A DNA stretch of 64,000 bases from Heloderma charlesbogerti (Eukaryota > Chordata > Lepidosauria > Squamata > Helodermatidae). Both the position numbers and the translations under genes were made by a program. Location: assembly GCA_026122225.1 (NCBI GenBank), contig JANEZZ010001956.1:1056501-1120500 (forward strand), written 5' to 3'. The notes below the pieces were generated by a model. The model did no database searches and had not been told where the DNA came from. It saw nothing but the letters and a program-made list of their open reading frames with translations. The first letter of the stretch is position 1; every line of letters starts with the position of its first letter. Shown here piece after piece: positions 1 through 11,030 of this stretch.

Positions 1-843
1 GTCATTTTACAAGCTCTCAAAAAGCAATTTAAAAATTGTGCTTATATAATGTAGAACAGTTGCCTCTCCTAGAAGAACCTCATCCACTATGACTACAATT
101 TTTGTTTTAAAAAAATACCCCTATATTTTGAATTGTGTGTTACAAAAATTACATCCAAAAGGGAAAATACAAACACATCCCAGACAACATAAAGAAAGAA
201 GGTCTGAGGGCAATATGACTGACATGTGGGAGATGCAAGGCAGCACCTAAGATGAGGCTGGGATAGCACGAGAACTGTCTGAGGTCAGTACATCAGATCA
301 AAATGATTCATGGTATTTGTCTATCTGTCTGATGGATAGATCTTTGTTAACTTGTAATATAAAAAAGAACCAACATTTGATAAAGCAGAATCCACACAAT
401 CATTTGGGACATGGATTTGCTGTGTAAGTATATCCATTAACACCAACTTTCGAAGCCTCCAATACCATTGGCTGATAGCTGACAACTGTGGACTCTCCCA
501 GTGGAAAGATACTTCCATCTCAACTGCCAGCATAAAGAAACATACAAGTTCTCCATGTGAAGCACAACTGAAATCATCATCAAAGATGTTCAGTAAATCT
601 GGTTGGCACTAGGTATCACAAATTTAGATAGCATGGCACTAAGTTCTTGAAACGACTTATTCCCAGTAGACTTTGATCATCTTACAGACCAACACATATG
701 GTGGAATGTATCAATCTCCCCAATCAAATTATTGATCAAAAACTTAAAGATCTTCTATAAATTGAAGAAGAAATACAGTAATTGTGGCTTGTGACTGCTT
801 TCAAATGACAATCTCAGGAAGTAAGGACACTAACAGCTGTTAC

Positions 844-949
844 CTTCAAGTACAATTATTCCGGTGTCCCGTATGATCCGAAATGTTGTGAAAGCCACAA
901 GAATTGAGAATACATATGTGCAGATAGGATCAGCAATCTTGTATTCTGG
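844..949 (-). CDS. SLC30A4: SLC30A4 coding exon 5 (residues 299-333)
   Basis: Too short for simple ORF calling but clear on translation. Acceptor TGTTTCAG at 957-950, donor G|GTAACAG from 843 down, 106 bp, entering in phase 0 and leaving in phase 1. It reads [20 protein letters not shown] then [15 protein letters not shown]. This is membrane segment 6 and the linker to the cytosolic C-terminal domain; the zinc-transporter motif DPICTYVFS is exact. Human ZnT4 as I recall it has RIIWDTVVIILEG, so Arg replaces Trp; paralogues ZnT2, 3 and 8 carry Arg or Lys there. The remaining exon, beginning with the equivalent of VPSHLNVDYIKEAL, was not found and should lie left of position 1. Confidence 0.93.
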
Positions 950-1249
950 CTGAAACAAAAGAGGTTAACACTTGGTAAGACAGCATCTAGGAAAGGGCCT
1001 GATCAAAATCCTGACAATTTTGACTGCTGTGCATTTTTTTAAAAAAATGTCCTAATTCACAATTCCTGGGTTAATATGTGGATCAGAACACCGTTAGCCT
1101 TTGGACTGTGCACTTCTCCAGATTTTCCACAGCAGTTCAAACGTTGTGTATGGGATGCGTATTGGGTAAAGTTATGTACAAAATGTGCATAGTAGGGTGA
1201 GTTGTGTATAGAAATAAATGCACGTGTTTGTGCATGTTCGTTTGTTTTT

Positions 1250-1760
1250 TAATACTCAGAACAATGCTGTGAAAGTTTGAGGCCTGTTCCTTGACCCCCA
1301 GAGGCAAGGAAAAAGGTCAGGCCTAGAGGTCTGGGGGGGGGGGGTTGTCAGAAGGGGGTATCCCTGAGAGGAGTAGTTTTATTTCCCCAGTTAAGTTTCA
1401 GTTTCATTTCCCCAGTTAAGATTAACTTCTTCAGGTTTGAAGCAGTACTTTCAGTTTTGGGGGAGGAGGGTATAAAAAGAGAGACTCAGAAAGACCAGGC
1501 CAGTAAGAACAGAGTCGGAGATATCAAAGCCTGAAGAGTGAGCAGGAAGAAGCAGCCTAGAGAAATCTAAGTACAGCTACGGTAAAGGACCTTGCATTTT
1601 GCAACTTTTATTTTCTCTTAATGCCTTTTATATCACTCAGTTCTATTGTGTAAAATACCTTTAGTTGCGAATTGCTTGCTTTAATTTACCAGTAAACTGT
1701 TGTGGTTAAACCCTGCGTCTAGAGTGTCAATCACCCCATGCCTACAGCCTAAACCCCACA
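1250..1760 (+). mobile_element. Possible LTR-like sequence with TATA box
   Basis: TATAAAAAGAGAGACTCAG at 1471 is followed about 290 bp later by AACCCCACA and TTACTGGAAAGGGGAGG, which could be an LTR end and primer-binding region. Uncertain. Confidence 0.3.
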
Positions 1761-2252
1761 TTACTGGAAAGGGGAGGGTAAAAGAAGGAAGGTGGGACTC
1801 TTAAGGAGGCAAGAGATCCTTACAGAGTTACTCAGGGAGTCCAGGTCATAAGAGGAACCCTGGCAGTTGTGGAAACTGGTTGGAATGGACTTATGATTGA
1901 ATACTTGTGAAACTGACATGGACCGGAAATAGCCTTGATTCGTCCAACCCTACTTAGAACAGGTAGGGCTTATGGGAGACTTGTATCCCAAGCAGTGATG
2001 GCTGGTGCCCATTGGGGCTGGTGCGGCAGAGGAGAGGACAAATGGTCAATGTTCTCCTGAGTACAGGAGAAGACCATGTGTAGTACTTGGAAGTAGTGGG
2101 GCAAATGTACCTGATTGTAGGGGGATATCTCTGCTACAATTAGGTGGGCAACAGGCAGGGGGTCACTCCCCCATTTGCCCAAAATATAGAGCCATCTCTG
2201 ATCCCAACATTCACTCATTCTTATTTCCCCTCTCCAATCCATTTGTATTTTA

Positions 2253-2410
2253 GGGAGGGGCATAGCTCAATCACAGAGCACATATTTTGTATGCAGAAAG
2301 GTCCCAGCTTCAAACCTTGGCATCTTCAGTTAAATAATTGTGGGAAGGAGGACTTTAAAAGTCCTCCCACCCCCACCAAGACCTTGGAGAACCACTGCTA
2401 CTCAGAGTAG
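2253..2410 (+). mobile_element. tRNA-derived SINE fragment
   Basis: GGGGCATAGCTCAATCACAG (box A) and CAGCTTCAAACCTTGG (box B) of the same SINE family as at 9885. The 3' half is diverged. Confidence 0.65.
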
Positions 2411-2490
2411 ATAGGTCTGGCTAGGGCTGCTGGAAATTGCAGCCAACAACACTGGGAGGGTGTATTGGCCCCAGGAGCATAGCCAAGTCA

Positions 2491-2968
2491 TCTGTAGTGT
2501 TAGAGGGGCCTAGAGATCCATAATGCTTGCTTAAGTTCATTATGGGTGCAATTCCCTTGCCGGTAAGCCTCTGAGCATGTGCAAATGAGTCAAAAGGCCA
2601 ATAACAGCCTTCTCAACACATTCCTTACTAATAAATGCTAGAAGGCCGTGCCTGTGAAGTGAAGCTGTGTGTTTATGCTGAGATGCAGGTGGCTGTGCTG
2701 AGAACCAAGTGCTGTTAGTCTACGCTGGGAATGAACGCTGGGGGCACTTGCTAGTGTTGTGTTGCCTCATGGCCAACATGGCCATTTGACCCCATGGCTC
2801 GTGGTTCAGAGAAGCTGTCTGATCCAACCATTGGGTACACCTGTGTGCTGTAAATTACCCAATAAAGTGCTCCTTGTAAGTAAACCTATGGATCTGATTT
2901 ATCACTATCTTGGCACCTCTAACCTAAGAGTTCAACGCCCACGGCCAGGGCAATACAGAGGGTCACAC
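2491..2968 (+). mobile_element. Possible retroviral-type LTR
   Basis: TACCCAATAAAGTGCTCCTT at 2857-2876 is the kind of polyadenylation signal found in the R region of retroviral LTRs. It is followed by about 100 bp ending ...GGTCACA. TG at 2491 is a possible start. No internal genes are seen, and the boundaries are guesses. Confidence 0.35.
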
Positions 2969-3255
2969 CGTTCCCCCCCACCAGAAAACAATATCTAGGA
3001 CCTTGTTCGTTTTCAGTTCAACTCAACAGTTCTTGAATGGGTTGAAGGTTCAGTGTGCAAGGGTTTCCCCATTTAGTAGCAGCTCTGTGCACGTGTCTCT
3101 TGCATGCACAGAGCTGAATCCTCCACTGAAAAAGATGCGAGTGCATTTGAGTTCACGTGGAGCAATGGGTCAGATGCATTTACGTAAACGCCATACCAAG
3201 AGTATTCAGCATTCGTGTGCCGAGCCAGCCAAGATCAGAAACGGCCTTGTTCACA

Positions 3256-3319
3256 GGCCTAGTGGGAAAAGTCCTACCTTGAAACGAGGCCTAGTGGGAA
3301 AAGTCCTACCTTGAAACGA
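3256..3319. repeat. 32-bp tandem duplication spanning an SLC30A4 splice donor
   Basis: GGCCTAGTGGGAAAAGTCCT plus ACCTTGAAACGA occurs at 3256-3287 and again at 3288-3319, identical in all 32 positions. Confidence 0.95.
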
Positions 3320-3517
3320 ATGATGTATGCAGCTACCAGCACACCAATACTTTGTACCAAGTCTCCCAGGGCATGTACAAAAGCAGCTCTCACCGCCAGG
3401 CTGCCATGGCCATGACTGTGCCCAGATGTCGTAGTAGAAGAGCTGGATGGAGGAACGGATGCAGGGGTATGCGAATGGGAGTGAAGGTGACCTGACTGGT
3501 TCAGCAGAAAGCCCATT
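3310..3517 (-). CDS. SLC30A4: SLC30A4 coding exon 4 (residues 229-298) with duplicated donor
   Basis: Acceptor TTTCAG at 3523-3518. The conserved donor is TTCAAG|GTAGG with GT at 3309-3308. It encodes the end of segment 4, the cytosolic His-rich loop (H239, H241, H243, H245, then H262, H264, H266 around a Ser/Thr-rich spacer) and segment 5 with HALGD (H277, D281), completing the zinc site. The loop length is similar to the human one but the spacer sequence is different. A 32-bp tandem duplication (3256-3319) places a second identical TTCAAG|GTAGG donor 32 bp further on. Using it would add [10 protein letters not shown] and shift the frame (32 is not a multiple of 3), so the first donor must be the productive one. 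Confidence 0.94.
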
Positions 3518-3583
3518 CTGAAATGTAAAGCGGAGGACAAGAAATTAGTGGGCAGTATCCAATACTGCCGCTGCACTCCTGAT

Positions 3584-3956
3584 TAGGGATGCTGGAGAAA
3601 TTCGAGACGGACTAAAATGAGCTTGGATTTCTAAGAATCCGACCTGTAGAATCCACTGCAAACCGAGTCCATGGACTTTCAGATCTTTTTATTTACTTTC
3701 CTGAAATGTATGCATATTTATTCACAGGGAAATACACACGTTTCTGCTGGTAAATATACACAGGGAAAAGTTGAATGGAATGGGGGACAATACACGAAAT
3801 GCTATGTACTAAGGTAAATTATGTGAATTGTTTGGAATCCTCTTACGGAGGTATTTGTGTATTTTTCTGCATAACGAAAAAAAAATTGGATTGGTCTGCG
3901 CCTGACAACCCAGGGAACAGAAACAGAGTGGATTTTGCACAATCCATGCATCCCTA
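3584..3956. mobile_element. 373-bp hAT-like element with perfect 8-bp duplication
   Basis: Inverted ends TAGGGATG and CATCCCTA, flanked on both sides by CTCCTGAT (3576-3583 and 3957-3964). The inside is AT-rich, partly self-complementary (GGATTTCTAAGAATCCG; CCACTGCAAACC) and codes for nothing. In SLC30A4 intron 4, just upstream of the coding exon 4 acceptor. Confidence 0.88.
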
Positions 3957-4849
3957 CTCCTGATTGTTCCATTGCCCCTGCTGAACCTACTGCCAGCAGA
4001 ATGGGAGTTAGCGCTTTGTAAAGGAGCCCTGGAAACAAGAGGAAACACCTGTTTCCAGATTGGGACAGGTCAGCAGAGAGCGCAGAAGGGAGCTCCGCTG
4101 ACTTGTCCTGATTTGGAGATGAGTGTTTCCTCTTGTTTCCAAGGTTCCCTGAAGAACTGCTAGCTCCTCCTTGTGCTAGCAGAGGGTTCTGTGGGCAGCA
4201 CAGGAGACTGCCCAGTATTTCTTTTTAAGTGAAGGAAAAATCAAAACCCACACATTGCCAGGTTTGAATCCCAAATGAAAAAAAGTATACGGAGATTGCA
4301 ATATTTTAATACGCTTTTGTGAGCACGAAGAACAAGCCACTAATGCTAGTTACCAGTAGCTACAATTAAATAAAACAACAGACGACGGGCAGTAAGGTTG
4401 CCTCCTCCTCATCGACCATCCCTGTCTGTATGTTTGATCCTCCGAAAGGATGGAATCTAGTCCTGCTGGCAGTCTCACACCCTAAACCGTAAACGGAAGA
4501 AGGCTTTTCTGACAACAGGAGGGCAGAGTCCACAGTATGTGGGTGAGAAGAGAAACCCAGGGAGACACCGGCATATGAACAAAAGGAGGACTGTTCTTCC
4601 CACTGGCATGGTCCCCTCTGTCTGGCTTCTCTCTCCCACATTCTTCCTTTAGTTCCTGCTGTCCTCCAGTGGGGTTTCTCCACCTGCTTGCATCTCCCTC
4701 AGATCAGTTTCAAGAAGCCTGGGAGGAACAGACTGGGCTGACAGCTGTGTGTGTGTGTCACCCTTTAGAGGGCAGGAATAAGCCTAGAGGCCAACAGTTG
4801 GCACGGTATAATAAAGAACATTACTTATGCACGGTATAATAAAGAACAT

Positions 4850-5182
4850 TACTACACCTCTGGAATAAGTTGCCACTGGGGGTTCGCCAGGCCCCATCAT
4901 CGTAGGCTTTTAGGAAGGCCCTAAAAACCTATACTTCATGCTGGCCTTCCCCTGATTATGTTTTATCAGACTGGGTGGCACTGCAGTTGTATGTAATAGG
5001 TTTTATTTTTATGCTGGTTTTTGTTGTTTTTTAGGATGTTTGTTGTTGTTGCTTTAAAAAAAAACTTTTTAATTGCAGTATCGGTTTTTATTGTGTGATT
5101 GTTATTGCTGTAAGCCATCTCGGGAGGGTTCCTGCCCTGAAAGGCGGCCAAGAATGTTTTCAAAATGATAATAATAATAATT
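4850..5182 (+). mobile_element. L2-type LINE 3' end
   Basis: CTCTGGAATAAGTTGCCACT, TTAGGAAGGCCCTAAAAACC, then AGCCATCTCGGGAGG and an (ATA)n tail, the layout of an L2 3' end. In SLC30A4 intron 4. Confidence 0.65.
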
Positions 5183-5245
5183 GCTGCCAGATGGAAAACA
5201 AAGAGACCAAGGATGCAAAATGCGACAGAGATTATGAGAGGCTAA

Positions 5246-5653
5246 GGGAGCAACCCTGCAGCCCTAGACAGCCTCTGGTGGGCTATCGGATAGTTCAGAT
5301 TCCTGGATCCAAGGATGGAGACAGCACTCGGACCCAGGAGTCAAAGCTCCTCACCCCCGTCCGCTCAAAGCCAGCACGGAGAGGACAGCCTATGCTGCCT
5401 TTTTGACTTTGGAGAGGAGAGAAAGGGGGAGGTTCTATGGGTGGGGAGGGGACTGGGGAGGCTGGCTTACGAAGAATCCTCCAGCCTCCCCAGACTCCTT
5501 CCCTCCCGCTCTGCAGAGCCCCAGCTAGACGGGCAAAACTGCCCATCTAGCAAAAATGCAAAGATGACCCCCGCCGCTCCTCCCGCTCTGCATAGGGTGC
5601 CGGTCAGCCTCCCGAGTTCAGAAGCTGATGGGCATCCTGACAGGGTTGCACCT
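5246..5653. mobile_element. 408-bp Harbinger-like element, long family
   Basis: Ends GGGAGCAACCCTG and CAGGGTTGCACCT, flanked by TAA at 5243-5245 and 5654-5656. It contains CTAGACGGGCAAAACTGCCC, the central stem of this family. GC-rich and non-coding. In SLC30A4 intron 4. Confidence 0.7.
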
Positions 5654-6272
5654 TAAATGTTGACAAAGCAACAGCAGGAAAGCTTAGGAGAACCCCAACT
5701 TTTGGTTTTCTTAGGAGAAAACCAGGAAAGCTTAGGAGAAAACCAACCAAGTGCAAGACTGGGTTGGTGCCTGAAAGGCCTTGTTGAAGAAACTGGCCTT
5801 CAGCAAGAGACTCGAAAGGAAGAGAGAGAAGTGGTTTGAAAACTAGGAGGGGAAGGAGCACAGGAGGGGAAAATAAACAAAGTGGGGCCAAGGAAAGATC
5901 AGCAGCGCCTGGCATAGCACATTACCCAGCAGTGTGGTTCCACTGCTGCACCTCTTCACTGTTGCTGAGTCACACTGTTCTAGCAGCATGTTGTCAAGTC
6001 ATACTGCATGGCAGCAGTCATCGGTGGAGGCACAGCCATGCTTTTATGGCCAAGCCACATGGGCAGAAACTTTTAGACGTTATTGGAGCAACAAGGGAAG
6101 CAACTACGGCAAAACAGTGTGGCGGCAGCAACCACGCCACTAAGAACCAGCAAAATTGGTTTGTAAGATTCCAACGGCAGCCAGGCTGGACTGCAGCCAA
6201 GCAAATTTGACGGTATGCAGAACCAACAACAAAAGATTCCACACTTTTAACAGAAGGAAAGAGAAAACTTAC

Positions 6273-6426
6273 ATGAGGTTTACTGCCACGCCAACAGCCG
6301 CAGTAATAAGCATGACATCCCCGTTGATTTCATAGTCCATATGGATGGTTCTTTGAACAGCTTCATACAAGAGGAAAACCATAAGGATATAGATCAGCAG
6401 CACACTGAACATGGCGGACAACACCT
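6273..6426 (-). CDS. SLC30A4: SLC30A4 coding exon 3 (residues 178-228)
   Basis: Acceptor CCCAG at 6431-6427, donor GTAAGTTT from 6272 down. The 154 bp enter in phase 1 and leave in phase 2. It reads [40 protein letters not shown] and [11 protein letters not shown], that is membrane segments 3 and 4 with the short lumenal loop between them. The last codon is split: AT here, and A from the next exon gives Ile229. M-V-F replaces the M-G-F of human ZnT4 within segment 3, a minor change. Confidence 0.95.
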
Positions 6427-6507
6427 CTGGGATAGAAAAAAGAAAAGACAGCTGCACTATTAGCATGGTTTACGGACATACATCCTATAGTATAATTTAG
6501 CAGAGTC

Positions 6508-6613
6508 TACCCTGACTTAGTGCCCTCCAGGTGTGTTGGACTGCAGGCTGAATGGAATGATGGGAGCTGCAGTCCAATGCGTCTGGAGGGCACCAGGTTG
6601 GAGAAGGCTGATC
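6508..6613. mobile_element. Short fold-back element, CAGCCTTCCCC family
   Basis: GTGCCCTCCAGGTGTGTTGG on the left and GTCTGGAGGGCACCAGGTTG with GGAGAAGGCTG on the right. It sits about 80 bp upstream of the acceptor of SLC30A4 coding exon 3. Confidence 0.7.
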
Positions 6614-6854
6614 TAAACCAAGTTTAGGTGATCATTTGAACAAGGCTTTAGTTTCTCTCTTGCACACACATCACATCTCTCCCTCTCCCTCTTGTGCGGT
6701 TGTCTACTTCTCCTTCTCACGTCCCCCTCTTCCTCCTAGGCTGACAAATGTGCCATTTGTGGTGAGGCTTCTCAGTGCCACGAGCACAATGCAACTGCCT
6801 TACAATTCACCGAGCAGGAACGCAGCTGGCAGAATGTTCACTGGATCTGGCAGA

Positions 6855-7400
6855 TTGGAGTATATAACTTGGAGATGGTATCATCCGCACCGGCTACCAT
6901 TTTGTTTCTGGGCTCAGTACGAAGTGCTGCTACTAACCTTTAAAGCCCTAAACAGCCTGAGACTAGTGTGTCTGAAGAATCGCCTCCCACCATATGAATC
7001 TGCCTGATCCTTGAGATCAGGCCTGGAGGATCTCCTGTAGCCCTCCAGATGTTGTTGGACTCTAATTTCCATCAGTCCTAGCCTGCTTGGCCAATGGTGA
7101 GCGATGATGTGAGTAGAAGTCTTCAACATCTGGAGGTTCCCCAGCCCTGCCTGAGATTATCTACTGAGGCCCTGCTCTGTATGTCTCCCCCGCCCCCCCC
7201 CCCAAGCGCAACTCTGCCATCTGAGGTATGGTGGGTGGGCATGAGGGACAGGGCCTTTTCTGTAGTTGCCCCACAATGGTGGAATGCCCTGGCAAACAAG
7301 CTTTGCCAAGACTTTCCTTTTCCAGCAAGAATTTTGAGACACAATTTGACTGCTGCTGCCCGTGGCACCAATTGCGACTTTTCACTGGAGTTTTTACAAA
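6855..7400 (+). mobile_element. L2-type LINE C-terminal fragment with internal insertion
   Basis: The translation contains EVLLLTFKALNSLRLVCLKN then, after an interruption, MRDRAFSVVAPQWWNAL and a DFPFPARI tail, the pattern of the L2/CR1-clade reverse-transcriptase C-terminus (FKALHGLAPPYL ... RAFSVAAPRLWNSLP). A fold-back element of the ATGTTGTTGGACTC type (about 7035-7150) and a C-run separate the two halves. In SLC30A4 intron 3, antisense to the gene. Confidence 0.7.
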
Positions 7401-7419
7401 GCAGTCCTAACCATGGTTC

Positions 7420-7580
7420 GCTCATTACGTCCCATTTAGTTCAGTGGGATTTACTCCCCAATAAGTGTGCCTAAGATTGGAGCCTCTTATGCACAATCTT
7501 ATGCATACCTACCTGAGAGTAAGTCCCACTGAAATGAATGGGGCTTACTTTTGAGGAGACATGTACAGGATTGCCCGCTT
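7420..7580. repeat. AGTCCCACTGAA fold-back family
   Basis: Two overlapping hairpins built from GTTCAGTGGGATTTACTCCC and GAGAGTAAGTCCCACTGAAA with ATGAATGGGGCTTACTTTTG. The same family occurs at about 8518-8592, 10540-10605, 16595-16655, 19895-19975, 20565-20655, 31606-31682, 36605-36790, 39690-39755, 40235-40330, 40825-40895 and 58390-58455. Full versions begin and end with GCAATCCTATGCA and its complement. Confidence 0.7.
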
Positions 7581-7715
7581 ATGGCATTCTTAGTTTTTAT
7601 TACATTTTAGCTGTTTCAAATCTTGTATTTTGTTTATCGCCTTGAGTATTTCTTGTTTTTAGAAGGGCAGGATATGCTAACATACACATACTAGGTTCTC
7701 CCCTGCTTTTGGCGC

Positions 7716-7768
7716 ATTATAAGTGAAAAGTGCAGGAGCCCTGTCCTCGTTTGCATCTGGCCATCCTA
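7716..7768. mobile_element. Half copy of the AGGGTGGCCAG fold-back family
   Basis: AAGTGCAGGAGCCCTGTCCT then GTTTGCATCTGGCCATCCTA. Confidence 0.65.
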
Positions 7769-9495
7769 GATGTATACCAGTAGTTTTTAAACTTTCTACC
7801 TTCAGGAAAACTTTTCTGTACTTACTTGTGTGCCAAGGAACTCCTATATGTGGGGAGAGGATTCAAAGGTGCAGTGCATTCCAGGACATTCAGTTCAGTA
7901 GCCAGGCCCGCTGTGCCTTGCTGTTGCCCCACATGAACTAAGTGTACCTGAGATCACATACCAATCTCTCCCCCACAGCTGAACGCTGCAGGAGACCTTT
8001 GGCAATGGTGGGAAAGCTTTCTAGAAGGGAAATTTGTCCACCGTTATTGATCTTATTACTAAGCAATCCCAGTTAAGCTTTTGAGGAATTCCAAGATTCC
8101 CTGGAACAAAGTTTGAACGTTCCCGTTGGATGCAGTCCCTGGCTCTTTAATTAACCGCACCACAGATTAACCTCAATGGGGACAATACCGGCACTGTGCA
8201 AAGCTATCACAGTTTGTTACTATTAATAATAACAACAACAATGATGTTGTTAACAACAACAGCATGATGGACTGACATGGGCTAAATCATTAGGAAGGTT
8301 TGAACTGGAAGGGTCTTGCTTCAGTATGGGAACTTGAACTCAAACATTTTCAGCTTCTTCCCAACCTTACAATTTTATGAGTCTAACATGACTTTATTAG
8401 CTGTTTTTCCCTCTGCCCTTCAAAAAGTTTTTCCCAGGGTAGCCTGGTGTGTGTAAATACATTCATAAAAATACAACAACAACTTTAAGGCTGAGTAGAA
8501 GTGCATCGGAAGACACTGTAAGTCCTAAGCACATTTTCCTGGAAGCAAGCCAGTGGGACTTTTTTCCAAGTAAACATATGCAGGGTTGCATTTTAGAACT
8601 ATTTAATAAAAAGAAACAGTGTAAAAGCAACATCAAACGAATTGTAGGAGGAGTAAAACCATTAAAATGCTAGCAGAGGCAGGGGAAGGGGGGAAATATT
8701 GCCAAAGTCTCCTTTTACTCTATCCACGAGGCAGGTTAAATTTCATAATTTAGTCTGCCAAGCTTTCTGTTCCTAGATAGACACATTTTCCTCCACATCA
8801 GCCCTAGAGTAGCAATTCACTATTAAAGCCATACTGTACTACACTGTATAGTATCAAATCTTCTTGGGGCTCAAACAATAAAGAGTTTGGCAGCAATGAA
8901 ACTTTTCTTTCAAGAGTTTTTAATTTTGTGGAATGAGTATCCTTATGACCGAAATACAACCCACTGAAGCCAAGAGCAGAATTCAAAGGCATTTAAATAC
9001 ACCCCGGTGCTTAGCATTATTATGTAGCTCCCATGGGACATCAAAGAACCAAAAAAAGTAGTTGAAGAATCTAATTATATCTTTAAAAAAAAGTCCTGTG
9101 AACAGCAAATTGAATAATGTGATCAGAGACCAACCTAGCAGAGGCATGAAAGAGCAGAGCTGTATTCGTGGGTTTTTAAATGAAAAACACTGTTTTGTTT
9201 ACTGGCTTTCTCTTCTTATATACTGAGAAAACTTTTGGGGGAGACTTGTTCTGATTTTGGGAGATGGACTGTAATGGTTTCTAAGGATATGTCAACTCAT
9301 TCACAATGCTGTGTACAAGCTATGGACATGTCGGCCCCTCTAAAATCAATGCTGCTGACGTATTATTAATAATTCTGTCTTTCCTCCAAGGAGTTCAAGG
9401 CTGTGTAGATGGTTCTCCCTGATGCCCTGCATTTTATCCTCAAAACAACCCTGTGAGTTTTAGGCCAAGAGTGGAGGTTCCAACATAGTCTGAAT

Positions 9496-9598
9496 CTGCC
9501 TTCCCCAACCTGGTGCCTTTCAGATGTGTCAGACTACAACTGGGGATAGTGGGAGTTGTAGTTTAACACCCTTGAAGGCACCACATTGGGGAAGGCTG
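9496..9598. mobile_element. Short fold-back element, CAGCCTTCCCC family
   Basis: The left arm CCTTCCCCAACCTGGTGCC and the right arm GGCACCACATTGGGGAAGG form a hairpin of about 103 bp. The flanks GTCTGAAT and CTCTGACC agree at five central positions, compatible with an 8-bp hAT-type duplication. Confidence 0.7.
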
Positions 9599-9884
9599 CT
9601 CTGACCACAACATCACGCTGGCTCTCGTGTATGAGCCTGCCTCGCTCTTGTAACCACAGGTGGGGGGGGTGTTTGTTTTGGTCAGGGCTGGAATGCTGAG
9701 ATCGCATTCAATCCAACCACCCACTTGCCAACTGGCCAGCGTGCCGATCACTGGGTGAAATTTTGTATCAGGTTTCAGCTGTAGGACCTACTACGCTGAA
9801 CACCAGTCGAAGTAATCACCCGATAAAAAAGGCAACAAGCAGCATTCAAGCCGTGATCTGTCTCTTCCTTCCCCCAAGGGAAGG

Positions 9885-10345
9885 GAAGGGCTGGGCTGTA
9901 GCTCAGCGGCAGAGCACAGTGGAGACTGGTGGTTCCAATTTTAGTGGGGCTGTAAATCCATTCTGGGTTTCAGTCAGAACCAGCCAGAAGTCTAAAATAA
10001 CTATCTAAGGTGCTGAACCCATTTTGGGGATTGGGTTCAGCACTTTGGATAGCGCCTTTAGAGTTCTGCCTAGTTCTGACTGAAACCCAGAATGGCTTTA
10101 CAGCCCCGCCGAAATCAGAGCCACCAGCCTCCACTAGTAGAACACATGCTTGGCATGCGGAACGCCCCAGGTTCAATTCCCAGCATCTCCACGTAGAGCT
10201 GGAAAAACTCTGGGTGGAATGGAAATGTAATAAATGAAATGAAATGAAATTTGGAAGAGCCACTGCCAGTCAGTGTCAACAGAACTGGCAAGATGGATCC
10301 ATGGTCTGACTCGGTATAAGGTAGCTTTCTATATTCCCACTAGCA
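9885..10345 (+). mobile_element. tRNA-derived SINE carrying a nested hAT-like element
   Basis: The head GGGCTGTAGCTCAGCGGCAG (box A) is at about 9890-9913. The rest resumes at 10137 with ACATGCTTGGCATGCGG, box B AGGTTCAATTCCC and the end GGTCTGACTCGGTATAAGG. Between them is the 220-bp element listed separately. Confidence 0.85.
9917..10136. mobile_element. 220-bp hAT-like element nested in SINE
   Basis: Same family and same length as 12668-12887: CAGTGGAGACTGGTGG at the left, CCACCAGCCTCCACTA at the right, internal CAGTCAGAACCAGCC and complement. The flanking octamers GCAGAGCA (9909-9916) and GTAGAACA (10137-10144) agree at 6 of 8 positions and are the host SINE's own box A sequence. Confidence 0.85.
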
Positions 10346-10914
10346 TCTGCTTTGGATTTAAAAAAATCAGTTCTCCCAAAACACACTTGGATTTTCCCAG
10401 TCACCCCATGGATAAAGCTATATGGCCCATGGGGACTTGGGGGAAGAGGAAAATGGAGGACAGTATGGCCTCAATAAAAATTAGGGAGCGGAGTATTTTC
10501 TGTACTGCTTTAGATTTACAGCACATCCTATACATTTCGACTCAAAAATAAATCCCATTGGACTCCATGAGGTTTACATCCAGGGAAGTGAACCTAGGAT
10601 TGCAGCCTTATACACTGGATTATATCTACTGTGTGCATCTGCTGAAGTAGCAGAAACTCATGCCACAATTAGCCTGTTTGGGTTGCAATGCATATTATGT
10701 TTTGAGGTGAACACCGAAGATGTTTTGAACCTACCGTGAGGACGGGGAGGTAAAGCATGAGAGCAACAAACGTGTCTTCAAAAATGTGTCTTGTAAATAC
10801 AGAAAGCAGGGGGCTTTACATTTTTCTTTCAAACTGCTTATTCTGAGTTCATAAATCAACTTTTTAAAACCGTTCTCACAAGCTGCCAGCTGTGATGGGT
10901 CGGACCATTTAGAG

Positions 10915-11030
10915 CAGCCTTTCTCAATGTGGTTCCCTCCAGATGTGTTGGACTAGAGCTCCCATCATTCCTATGGATTACAGGAGTTGTGGTCCAGCAC
11001 ATCTGGAGGGCACCACATTGGGGAAAGCTG
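10915..11030. mobile_element. Short fold-back element, CAGCCTTCCCC family
   Basis: CAGCCTTTCTCAATGTGG at the left and CCACATTGGGGAAAGCTG at the right. The middle AGATGTGTTGGACTAGAGCT pairs with its complement. The flanks ATTTAGAG and GTTTAACA share TTTA and a later A. It ends about 105 bp below SLC30A4 coding exon 2. Confidence 0.72.

Noticed and set aside
321..533. Minus-strand ORF near the left edge considered as the last SLC30A4 exon
   Set aside because: The translation lacks the VPSHLN-type start and any C-terminal domain features of ZnT4; it looks like a decayed mobile-element fragment or chance.
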